Shown here piece after piece: positions 17,087-24,450 of a DNA stretch of 64,000 nt. Position 1 is the first letter of the stretch; every line of letters begins with the position of its first letter. Source of the stretch: Idiomarina rhizosphaerae. Its GTDB lineage: Bacteria; Pseudomonadota; Gammaproteobacteria; Enterobacterales; Alteromonadaceae. The notes under the pieces were generated by a model that was not told the origin of the DNA, made no database searches, and saw only the letters and a list, made by a program, of their open reading frames with translations. Location of the stretch: positions 372,001-436,000 of the forward strand of contig NZ_JAMZDE010000008.1 in the NCBI RefSeq assembly GCF_024159085.1. Reading direction: 5' to 3'. Position numbers and translations under genes: made by a program.

Positions 17087-17779
17087 TTACCTCCAGGGAA
17101 ACGATTTCGGGGAATACAGAGTGGATTCCATCAATGCATTCAGATACATATTATTTTCCTCCTGACTCGAGGCCAGATAACTGATTTGCTCGTTCAACAT
17201 GAGTTGCTCCTGGTAGTTCAGTGATTGCCAGCCGGATAACAATTGCTGCATATCCTGCCGACGCTCACTGCGGGTGTTTTTCCGCCACTGCGCCAACATC
17301 ACTTCGGTGGCAATTGCCTGGCGCTCGGCATATTCACTCAGCAGCGTTTCCACCTGAGCGGCCTGTGCCTTCTGCCAGACAAGCCCATCCTGCTGTATCT
17401 GTTCACTGACTACCCGTCTGAGAAGGGCTTCGTCCATGCCGCCACCAAAACTGATACGCAGGCCGTCGGCGGTACTGATTTCCAACTGCGCCAGCACCAG
17501 AAAGACAGCAAAGCAGGAGGCAACCAAGGCTGACCAGGAGAGCCACTGACCATGTTGCCGAGGTGGTTGCATTGCATGGCGTGCCCGGTTCCAGCGAGGG
17601 ACTTCCTGCTGCTGCCAGAGCTCGGGGATGCGAGAAAGAGCCAATGCCTGGTCATGAATTTCCCGGCAGTGGCTGCATTGACGCAAGGCAGCCTCGTATC
17701 GGGCTTTCAGTGTGAATGAAAGCGAGCCTTCAATATATTCACAGACGTGATGGGCAACAAAATGATGATCACACGACAT
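17087..17779 (-). CDS. Putative anti-sigma factor with zinc-finger N-terminus
   Basis: A 230-residue single-pass membrane protein. The N-terminus has a zinc-binding anti-sigma (ZAS-like) pattern: HHVCEYIEGS, then CSHCREIHD. One transmembrane helix follows (LSWSALVASCFAVFLVLAQL, about 82-101). The periplasmic part is glutamine-rich and helical. It overlaps the sigma-factor gene by 11 bp. This arrangement supports a role as membrane-bound inhibitor of the upstream sigma factor. Confidence 0.75.
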   Translation of the reverse strand: MSCDHHFVAHHVCEYIEGSLSFTLKARYEAALRQCSHCREIHDQALALSRIPELWQQQEVPRWNRARHAMQPPRQHGQWLSWSALVASCFAVFLVLAQLEISTADGLRISFGGGMDEALLRRVVSEQIQQDGLVWQKAQAAQVETLLSEYAERQAIATEVMLAQWRKNTRSERRQDMQQLLSGWQSLNYQEQLMLNEQISYLASSQEENNMYLNALMESTLYSPKSFPWR

Positions 17780-18344
17780 GACGTTTCTCCTCGTGTTCTT
17801 TCAATTTCTGCAGTGCAGTGTACAGACGGGTCTTCACCGTACTAACTGGCACCCCCAGCTGAAAACTGATGTCATCGAAGGTAAAATGCTGGAAGAATTT
17901 TAGTTCTACCACCAAGCGCTGTTCCCCGGGCAACCGGGCCAGCATGGCCTTGACGCGGGCATTGTCGCTGAACTGCTCATAGAGGTAGTCCGGATTCTGT
18001 GATTCTGGTACGTGCCAGATGCCCGTCCAGTCTTCCACTTCCTCCTCGATGCTGTACTGCGGTGAATGCTTGCGACGACGCATGAAATCCATGGTCTTAT
18101 TGACGGTAATGCGCATCATCCAGGCCTTGAACTGCCCCTCCCCCCGGTACGATGGGAGATGCCGATAAATCGCCAGAAAAGCTTCCTGCATCAAATCCAT
18201 GGCATCCTGGGCGTTATGGGTCATCCTGAGACAGTAGTTGTACACCAGCCCTTCATAGCGCTTCACCAGCTTCACCCAACTTCGCTGGGAGCCCTTGAGT
18301 GCCTGGTTAATCAATTTGTCGTCACTAGCTGGAAGCATGTTCAT
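17769..18344 (-). CDS. ECF-type RNA polymerase sigma factor
   Basis: A 191-residue sigma-70 family protein of the RpoE-like group. Region 2 includes YCLRMTHNAQDAMDLMQEAF and YRGEGQFKAWMMRITVNKTMD; region 4 includes LPGEQRLVVELKFFQHFTF and the helix-turn-helix LGVPVSTVKTRLYTALQKLK. The start at 18344 has a second in-frame ATG six bases in. It heads a three-gene operon with a zinc-finger anti-sigma and a periplasmic coiled-coil protein. Probably an envelope-stress-type regulator; targets unknown. Confidence 0.9.
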   Translation of the reverse strand: MNMLPASDDKLINQALKGSQRSWVKLVKRYEGLVYNYCLRMTHNAQDAMDLMQEAFLAIYRHLPSYRGEGQFKAWMMRITVNKTMDFMRRRKHSPQYSIEEEVEDWTGIWHVPESQNPDYLYEQFSDNARVKAMLARLPGEQRLVVELKFFQHFTFDDISFQLGVPVSTVKTRLYTALQKLKEHEEKRHVV

Positions 18345-18443
18345 TTTTATCTGTAGGGTTTTACAGTATAGACGCGGAAGGAACTAAAATAGTTTGATCT
18401 GGTGTGGCGCCCGGATCAAGGAAGCGTGTTTCTTAAATCACTA

Positions 18444-21368
18444 TCAAAACTGCCCGCTTACACCCAGCAAAAATGTCCGGCCATTAGAGGTTGTGTTGTA
18501 AGCGCGGTCACTTGAGTCACTGTAAAGCTCTTCCCGGACATTGGTCAGATTCAAAGCTTCGAGGGTTAACTTAAAATTATCAGACAGTTGGTAATGAGCG
18601 GCTGCGTCAACGTAGGTGGTGTCATGGTAGCCGGATTCATCCTGGTCGGTATTGCCGGCCTGCACCGACAAAATATAGTCGCTACGGTAGGCCGATGAAA
18701 TACGCGCTGACCAGTCTTCAGCTTCGTAATAAAAGGTCAGGTTGTAACTTTGGTTCGACAATCCGGCAAAGGTTTTCACCTGATTTTCCCCTGTGCCCTG
18801 TACGTCGCGGTACAGCGTATCGCCGTCTGCCCAGGTATAGTTGGCAATCATGCCGAGCTTGTCAAAGGGTTCCGGCAGAAAATCGAAGTCGCGCGAGAAC
18901 GCAAATTCAGCGCCCTGAATAACAGAAGAATCGGAGTTTTCCGGTGTGGTGACAATAAATAAGTCGTCTACAGACTCCCCTTCCTGCAGCAAGGCTTCGG
19001 GAAGCCCTAAACTGCCGTAACGTAACAGCTCCGATTTTTCGACAATAAAATTATCGATGTTTTTATGAAACAGAGCTAAGGATATAAACCCTTGCTTATT
19101 AAAATACCACTCAATAGCAGTGTCGATGTTTATGGACTCGAACGGCTGCAGGAAAGGGTTCCCCAATCTTATTGAACCAATGTCGCCATCATCACGCGAG
19201 GCCTGCGACACATTTGCAGAAAAGGACAATTTATCTATAGAAGGCCGGGTAATATTCTTGCTCGCTCCAAAACGCCATAAAACATTATCGGTAATATCCA
19301 GAACCATATTCAGGCTGGGTAACCAATCGGAGTAGTCCCGCTCTATTTCCGTGTAAATACCTTTTGAGATCCCCGCAGAAGACAGAGTCGTCTCGAAAAA
19401 ACGGGCGCCGGTACTCAAAAGCAGCGTTTTTCCGAACATTTGCGTATCAAAGTCGAAGAGGAAATAAGCAGCGTCCGTTTCCTCCTCCACCGAATAATTA
19501 GACGTATCAATAATAGACTCTTCACCCAATCTATAGCCCGCTAAACCGTAGTGTTGCTGAAGCTGAGCTAAGTCGCCCTGCAACCAGTTGAAGTCGGGGT
19601 GTTGAGTATAAACATCCGTATACTCAGGTGGTAAAAACAAACTTCCTTCATTTTCTGGCGTCAGGCCGTTGGTAGGAAAGTCTCCCTGTACTCGTTCATG
19701 CCCGTCATTTGACAGTTTCTTATGGCTGACACCCAGCTTCAGAGAGTATTGCGGCGTTAATTGGTAGTCGAAATCAGCTTTAAACGTGAGCATATCCGAA
19801 GAAATCTCGTTTTCCTGAAAATACAGGTCTTTCACCCGAAACGCTGTTGGATCAGTAGTATCAAATTCAGGCGAACGACTAAGGCCATAAAAACGATCTT
19901 TCCTAAAGTCGGTGATAATATCCACACCGTCGGTAATGATGTTGACCTTGTTTAGCTTAGGCTGGCGGTAGTCAGAAGAGTTAACTCCGAATAAAAAATT
20001 AAACGAAGCATCGGGACTCGTTTGCCAAACGGACTTAAAGGTTATTTGTTTAAATTCCGATTCGTTATAGTCCTGCCGGGTTTCAGCTCGCCACGTCGCG
20101 TCCTTGTATTCTGCATAAACTACTTCTTTTTCGCTGTCATTATTCACCCATTCCAGAGCTTTCACCTGACGATTATTTTTTACCGCAATATGGTGTTCAT
20201 CTAAGTCATTGGTCAATCGGTTCAATAAAATATCGACCGTGCTGATAAAATTTTCATTAGGCTGATACTGCAGCGAAGCGGTAATTCCCAGCCGAGTCTG
20301 GTCGTTGTTCCAGAGCGAATAACGGTGCCCACGGGGAAACCAGAACTCCCCGTTAGCTAACTTCTCTGACAGCGCAGGGTTATCCGGCCCAACATAGGCT
20401 TTATTTTCCTTACGCCAGCGCGTGGTGTTGGTTCCGTATTCGGTTGTGTGACGTTCACTGTAAGCCATAGACAACAGCGCACCAAAGCTGCCCCAGGTGT
20501 TAGCTATCATTCCAACCACCCGGGGGTCGTAGTGTTGGCTGTTCGAATTGTAAGCCTGCCGGTAGGAAAAAGCTGAAGTAAACTCCTTGTAGTCTGCGGG
20601 CTTCGGTGTAAATAACTCTACCGTGCCGCCAATGCCGCCCTCTTCCATACGCGCAGAATAAGACTTTTTCACATCAATGCGATTAAACAGTTCAGAAGCA
20701 AAAATATTAAAGTCGAACGCCCGGCTGCGGCTAACTGAACCACGAGCATCCATTGGTGATGATGTTATTCCCAACGCTTCCATGCCGTTGATATGCACAC
20801 GGGTGAAGTCCGGCCCCAGCCCGCGCAACGATATTTGACGCCCTTCACCGGCTTCCCGGGTAATCGAAATACCGGGTACGCGCTGCAGTGAATCAGCTAA
20901 GTTTAAGTCAGGGAAATCGGCAATGTCTTCGGCCAGTATCGAGTCTTGAGAGACCATAGCCAGACGCTTATATTCCCGCGCTTTAAATAAAGAATCACGG
21001 AATCCGGTGACGGTAATTTCTTCAATAACCCGGTTAACTGGTTTGCTTTCTGCAACTGGTTCGGGATGATTAACAACATTCTCCGGGCACTTCTCAACCA
21101 GCCAACCGGAGGCGATATTACTCGCGCATAAGTTGCTATCTTTCAGCAGCTCTTGCAGCAGATCCTGAGCTGTAAATGAGCCTTTTAGTGCCTCAGTCTG
21201 CTCATTAGAGACTAAAGCAGGGTCGAACAATATGGTTTGGTCGGTTGTGCGGGAGAACTGAGTTAATGCTGTTTTTAATGGTTGCGCCGCAAAAGTCACA
21301 TCAAACTTCGTGCCTTCTGCGGCCATGGTTAAACTGGGAAGGATTAGTAGCCAGCTAAATCTACGCAT
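18444..21368 (-). CDS. TonB-dependent receptor with STN signalling domain
   Basis: A 974-residue receptor. A signal peptide is followed by a secretin/TonB N-terminal (STN) domain (FDVTFAAQPLKTALTQFSRT, TILFDPALV) at about 22-95. The plug has AEDIADFPDLNLADSLQRVP and GRQISLRGLGPDFTRVHING, the hallmark of Caulobacter-type receptors. The barrel ends in phenylalanine (LLGVSGQF). It is encoded directly downstream of a FecR and a FecI-like sigma factor, so it probably senses its own ligand through FecR. It is a close paralogue of the receptor at 24451-27132, which lacks the STN domain. Confidence 0.9.
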   Translation of the reverse strand: MRRFSWLLILPSLTMAAEGTKFDVTFAAQPLKTALTQFSRTTDQTILFDPALVSNEQTEALKGSFTAQDLLQELLKDSNLCASNIASGWLVEKCPENVVNHPEPVAESKPVNRVIEEITVTGFRDSLFKAREYKRLAMVSQDSILAEDIADFPDLNLADSLQRVPGISITREAGEGRQISLRGLGPDFTRVHINGMEALGITSSPMDARGSVSRSRAFDFNIFASELFNRIDVKKSYSARMEEGGIGGTVELFTPKPADYKEFTSAFSYRQAYNSNSQHYDPRVVGMIANTWGSFGALLSMAYSERHTTEYGTNTTRWRKENKAYVGPDNPALSEKLANGEFWFPRGHRYSLWNNDQTRLGITASLQYQPNENFISTVDILLNRLTNDLDEHHIAVKNNRQVKALEWVNNDSEKEVVYAEYKDATWRAETRQDYNESEFKQITFKSVWQTSPDASFNFLFGVNSSDYRQPKLNKVNIITDGVDIITDFRKDRFYGLSRSPEFDTTDPTAFRVKDLYFQENEISSDMLTFKADFDYQLTPQYSLKLGVSHKKLSNDGHERVQGDFPTNGLTPENEGSLFLPPEYTDVYTQHPDFNWLQGDLAQLQQHYGLAGYRLGEESIIDTSNYSVEEETDAAYFLFDFDTQMFGKTLLLSTGARFFETTLSSAGISKGIYTEIERDYSDWLPSLNMVLDITDNVLWRFGASKNITRPSIDKLSFSANVSQASRDDGDIGSIRLGNPFLQPFESINIDTAIEWYFNKQGFISLALFHKNIDNFIVEKSELLRYGSLGLPEALLQEGESVDDLFIVTTPENSDSSVIQGAEFAFSRDFDFLPEPFDKLGMIANYTWADGDTLYRDVQGTGENQVKTFAGLSNQSYNLTFYYEAEDWSARISSAYRSDYILSVQAGNTDQDESGYHDTTYVDAAAHYQLSDNFKLTLEALNLTNVREELYSDSSDRAYNTTSNGRTFLLGVSGQF

Positions 21369-21384
21369 CTTCAGATGACATAAT

Positions 21385-22344
21385 TCATGGTGTTAAGCGA
21401 ATTTGTTGAGGCAAATACTCAACGTTTAAAGCGTACATCTGACTCAGTAGCTTTAAAGTTTGCTCTGTGTCATTCAGACGAAAACGACCGGCAACCTCCC
21501 GCGAGCCTAAATCTGAGTCAGCCAACACAATAGGCGTTGCACTGTGACGGTTAAGTCTTTCAATCAAATAATCCAGATTCTCATTGCTAATTTCTATCCA
21601 GCCCGAACGCCAATCAATCAGGTTGTTCACATCAACTTTTTGCACTACACCAAAACGCCCACGGGTTAAACGCACCTTTTCTCCGGCTTTTAATAAAATG
21701 GGGAATTTTTCCTGCTCGGCCTGCACCTCAACAATGCCTTCATAAACGGTAACATCAATTTGGTCCGTGCCGCGGTCGATATTAAACTCCGTGCCGACAG
21801 CCGTAACACTGGCATCACCAACGCTAACCACAAAGGGACGCTTCTTGTCCTTAGCAACGGAAAAATACGCCTGCCCTGACTCTATGCGCAGGTCTCTCTG
21901 CTGCTCGGAGTAGTTCACCGTGACTTCGCTTGAAACCTGCATTTGTAATGCACTGCCGTCCGACAGCTGATGCGTATTTTCCGTTGGCGACTGCGCAGTG
22001 AACACTGTCGGCTGCGGGGTTTCATTAAAGCGGCCGGGCAACATGACGGTAATAGCAACAACCAAAGCACAGGCTGTAGCTAAACCCACTCCCCATTGAA
22101 ATGCTTTTTTCACCGGTCGTTTTTGCTGCTTTTTCAGTTTCTCAAAGGACTGTTCCAAGGCGGGATCCTGCCAGGTTGCCAACATCGACTCGAATATCCG
22201 CTGATGCTGAACATCAGCCTCTAACCATTTAATAAAACGTTTCCGACAAAGGGTATTGAGTTCACCGTCAGAAAGGCGATCCATCCATTCTGCGGCTTCA
22301 GTGTAAATACTGTCTTGTGAGGTATTATTGACTGTCTCTTGCAT
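21385..22344 (-). CDS. FecR-family anti-sigma/sensor
   Basis: A 319-residue single-pass inner-membrane protein. The N-terminal FecR_N/DUF4880 region (AAEWMDRLSDGELNTLCRKR) lies in the cytoplasm. One transmembrane helix (around 85-105) is followed by the periplasmic FecR domain (TVNYSEQQRDLRIESGQAYF, TAVGTEFNIDRG, VYEGIVEVQ). A C-terminal STN-like segment follows. It couples occupancy of the outer-membrane receptor to release of the neighbouring sigma factor. The start abuts the stop of the sigma gene, and the receptor gene follows 16 bp later. Confidence 0.9.
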   Translation of the reverse strand: MQETVNNTSQDSIYTEAAEWMDRLSDGELNTLCRKRFIKWLEADVQHQRIFESMLATWQDPALEQSFEKLKKQQKRPVKKAFQWGVGLATACALVVAITVMLPGRFNETPQPTVFTAQSPTENTHQLSDGSALQMQVSSEVTVNYSEQQRDLRIESGQAYFSVAKDKKRPFVVSVGDASVTAVGTEFNIDRGTDQIDVTVYEGIVEVQAEQEKFPILLKAGEKVRLTRGRFGVVQKVDVNNLIDWRSGWIEISNENLDYLIERLNRHSATPIVLADSDLGSREVAGRFRLNDTEQTLKLLSQMYALNVEYLPQQIRLTP

Positions 22345-22833
22345 CTATTTTGTCTTACTGTCTATGTAACGCTGAATATCGGCCAGTGCCCGGGTTATGT
22401 GCCGGGTAACGGTTTCCATACTAATGCCTAGTTGTTCCGCAATGGCTTTGCGGCTTTCACCATGCAGCCGTCTCAGTTCAAATGCCCGGCGCCGTTGCTC
22501 CGGCATGTTTTCAAGCGCCTGAGAAATCAGCTCAATTCGTTGCGCTTCTTCCAGCAAATATTCCGGGTTCGCTTTTGGTGAATCAATGTTATCGACATCG
22601 TCATCGCAGTCTACAGAGCGCGTCGTCAGCAAGTTACGGGCCACGCGAATCGCATAACCTATCGGATTATTAATGGTGCTTTTCCGGGACTGCTCCAACA
22701 CCCGCGCCACAGACTCCTGATAAATGTCCGCAGCCTCTTCGCTACACCGCGTCCGGCCGGAAAGGTAACGTCGCAACTGAGTGCTATTGGTTAAACAATC
22801 GTAGAGTTTACTGCTGTTTGTTTTATTAGACAT
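22345..22833 (-). CDS. FecI-like ECF sigma factor
   Basis: A 162-residue iron-starvation-type sigma factor. Region 2: EEAADIYQESVARVLEQ and NPIGYAIRVARNLL. Region 4: LENMPEQRRRAFELRRLHGE and the helix-turn-helix AEQLGISMETVTRHITRALA. I set the start at 22833 because sequence upstream of MSNKTNSSKLYDCL is not sigma-like and overlaps the neighbouring gene. It is followed by fecR and an STN-type receptor, so it is expected to activate that receptor gene and perhaps the paralogous one. Confidence 0.88.
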   Translation of the reverse strand: MSNKTNSSKLYDCLTNSTQLRRYLSGRTRCSEEAADIYQESVARVLEQSRKSTINNPIGYAIRVARNLLTTRSVDCDDDVDNIDSPKANPEYLLEEAQRIELISQALENMPEQRRRAFELRRLHGESRKAIAEQLGISMETVTRHITRALADIQRYIDSKTK

Positions 22834-22931
22834 ATCAGCTACTGGTGCACCCTGGCGTTTTGCTGAGATAGCCAAGGATACACCGTCATTATGACAGTTC
22901 TGTGGATCACATTTGCGTTGAGGCACAGAAA

Positions 22932-24389
22932 TCATTTTGCTTTGTCGATATAAACAGGGTTGCTGTAAAACCATAAGTCGGTCCAGGGGTTCTCGCCTTT
23001 AACATCGGGTTGTGGCTCCAGCTCTTTTGCACGGTTGGTTCCGCGAACCCGCACGTAACCCGCTGATGCTGATGCCGGTAATTCAAACGTCATCACCTGA
23101 TAATTGCCCTGACGGCTCCAGTCACCCGGGTAAAAACGCTTAATAACCTCAGTGGTCGGGTTTACATTGTTGACCGTAAACTCTTTGTTGCCGTGCACTT
23201 CACCATAAATGAGATCGACGCGCCCTACCGACGGGTTATCATCGTGATAATTCAGCGTGTGCGGGTCTAAAAAAGCAATAGTGACTGTGGAGGGGGTATC
23301 GTCGGTAATCAGGGTGTCACCAATGTTGGCGGTTTTTCCCGGCTGCGACACTGAAACATAAAGCTCGGTGATAAGATCACCCATAGTGACAAACACCTTG
23401 CCGCCGCGCAAACCGTTTAAAACACTGTCATAGTCCTGCTGAGCGTAAACATAAGTCTTAGCGTATTCACCCGGCCAAAAGTCCGTACGGCCTTCGGTGT
23501 AATGCGCATGGCTATCAGAAACCGCCGTAATGCTCCAGCGACGTCCTTCGCCTAAAAAGCTGTCCCACACGCCACCGACTATTGCCGTCATCTGGTCAGT
23601 ACCCCCGTGCGTTGGGTACCCATAGTATTCCGCCCGCGTTCCCTCAGGGTCATTCGAACCATCCGGGTTAATTGTCGCGGCCTGATGTCCGGGAATACCG
23701 GTCATGCCCGTAATAACATCCGGAGCGGTGTCCTGCCAGAGACGCATTTTTTCAGGCGTCACTTTTTTAAACTGGCCTAATTCATCTGCCTGACGAGCCG
23801 GGTGATTCACCGAAAGCACCGGACGCGGACTCATCGCTTGCATAGCCTTCAGCGCTTTTAACATGAAGGCTTCAGTATCCCGCTCAAACTCATTAGGAAA
23901 TGCCTCACGTCGGTTAAACTGGCTTTCTATCGTGTAGAGCTGCTGCGCTTCTTCATCGGTATGTGGAATAATTAAGGTGCTGTGGCGTGCATTGGGGGTA
24001 TCAAATTCCATTCCGTAAAACTGCAAAATACCCGGAACCGCTTTACGAGACGCAACCAGTTCAGGATAAGCCTGCTCTAAATTGACCCGGCTATGCTTCG
24101 GACCACCGTGGTCAGTGGTTACCATCCATTGCAGGCCATGCTGTTTCGCCATTTGCGCATTCAGCGCGGTAAAATAATGGGCATCACCGAATAAAATTGG
24201 CGTGGGAGGTTGCGTACTGGTATCCCACTTTGCACTAAATTTCCCGTGAATATGGTGATCCCCCGCCAACCACTGTTTATTACCCGGCGGCTTAAAATCA
24301 TAATTATCAGATGTTGAAACCGTCTTCGCACAGGCCGATAACAGCGTCAGCGCTATGGCGGTACTTATAACGTTTTTTACTCGTGACAT
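22932..24389 (-). CDS. PHP-fold metallohydrolase lipoprotein (CehA/McbA- or DUF3604-like)
   Basis: A 485-residue lipoprotein with lipobox LLSAC (Cys19). Metal-binding histidine and aspartate motifs of a PHP-type domain are visible: GDHHIHGKFS, TTDHGG, YGMEFDTP with RHSTLII, VLSVNHPAR and SDSHAHY. A C-terminal beta-rich domain follows. I chose the start at 24389 since it begins the lipoprotein signal; a longer frame to 24518 overlaps the receptor gene. It lies between two TonB receptors on the same strand, suggesting hydrolysis of the imported ligand, possibly a phosphoester; this is inference. Confidence 0.75.
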   Translation of the reverse strand: MSRVKNVISTAIALTLLSACAKTVSTSDNYDFKPPGNKQWLAGDHHIHGKFSAKWDTSTQPPTPILFGDAHYFTALNAQMAKQHGLQWMVTTDHGGPKHSRVNLEQAYPELVASRKAVPGILQFYGMEFDTPNARHSTLIIPHTDEEAQQLYTIESQFNRREAFPNEFERDTEAFMLKALKAMQAMSPRPVLSVNHPARQADELGQFKKVTPEKMRLWQDTAPDVITGMTGIPGHQAATINPDGSNDPEGTRAEYYGYPTHGGTDQMTAIVGGVWDSFLGEGRRWSITAVSDSHAHYTEGRTDFWPGEYAKTYVYAQQDYDSVLNGLRGGKVFVTMGDLITELYVSVSQPGKTANIGDTLITDDTPSTVTIAFLDPHTLNYHDDNPSVGRVDLIYGEVHGNKEFTVNNVNPTTEVIKRFYPGDWSRQGNYQVMTFELPASASAGYVRVRGTNRAKELEPQPDVKGENPWTDLWFYSNPVYIDKAK

Positions 24390-24411
24390 CTTATTTCTCT
24401 TTAAAGCAAAA

Positions 24412-24433
24412 ACCGGGCTCAGCTGAGCCCGGT
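24412..24433 (-). terminator. Perfect palindrome terminator after TonB receptor
   Basis: A perfect 22-bp palindrome (ACCGGGCTCAG followed by its complement) is followed on the minus strand by TTTTTG. It terminates the receptor gene at 24451-27132 and separates it from the PHP lipoprotein gene. Readthrough is possible because both genes share strand. Confidence 0.75.
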
Positions 24434-24450
24434 AACATGTGTAAGGAAAA

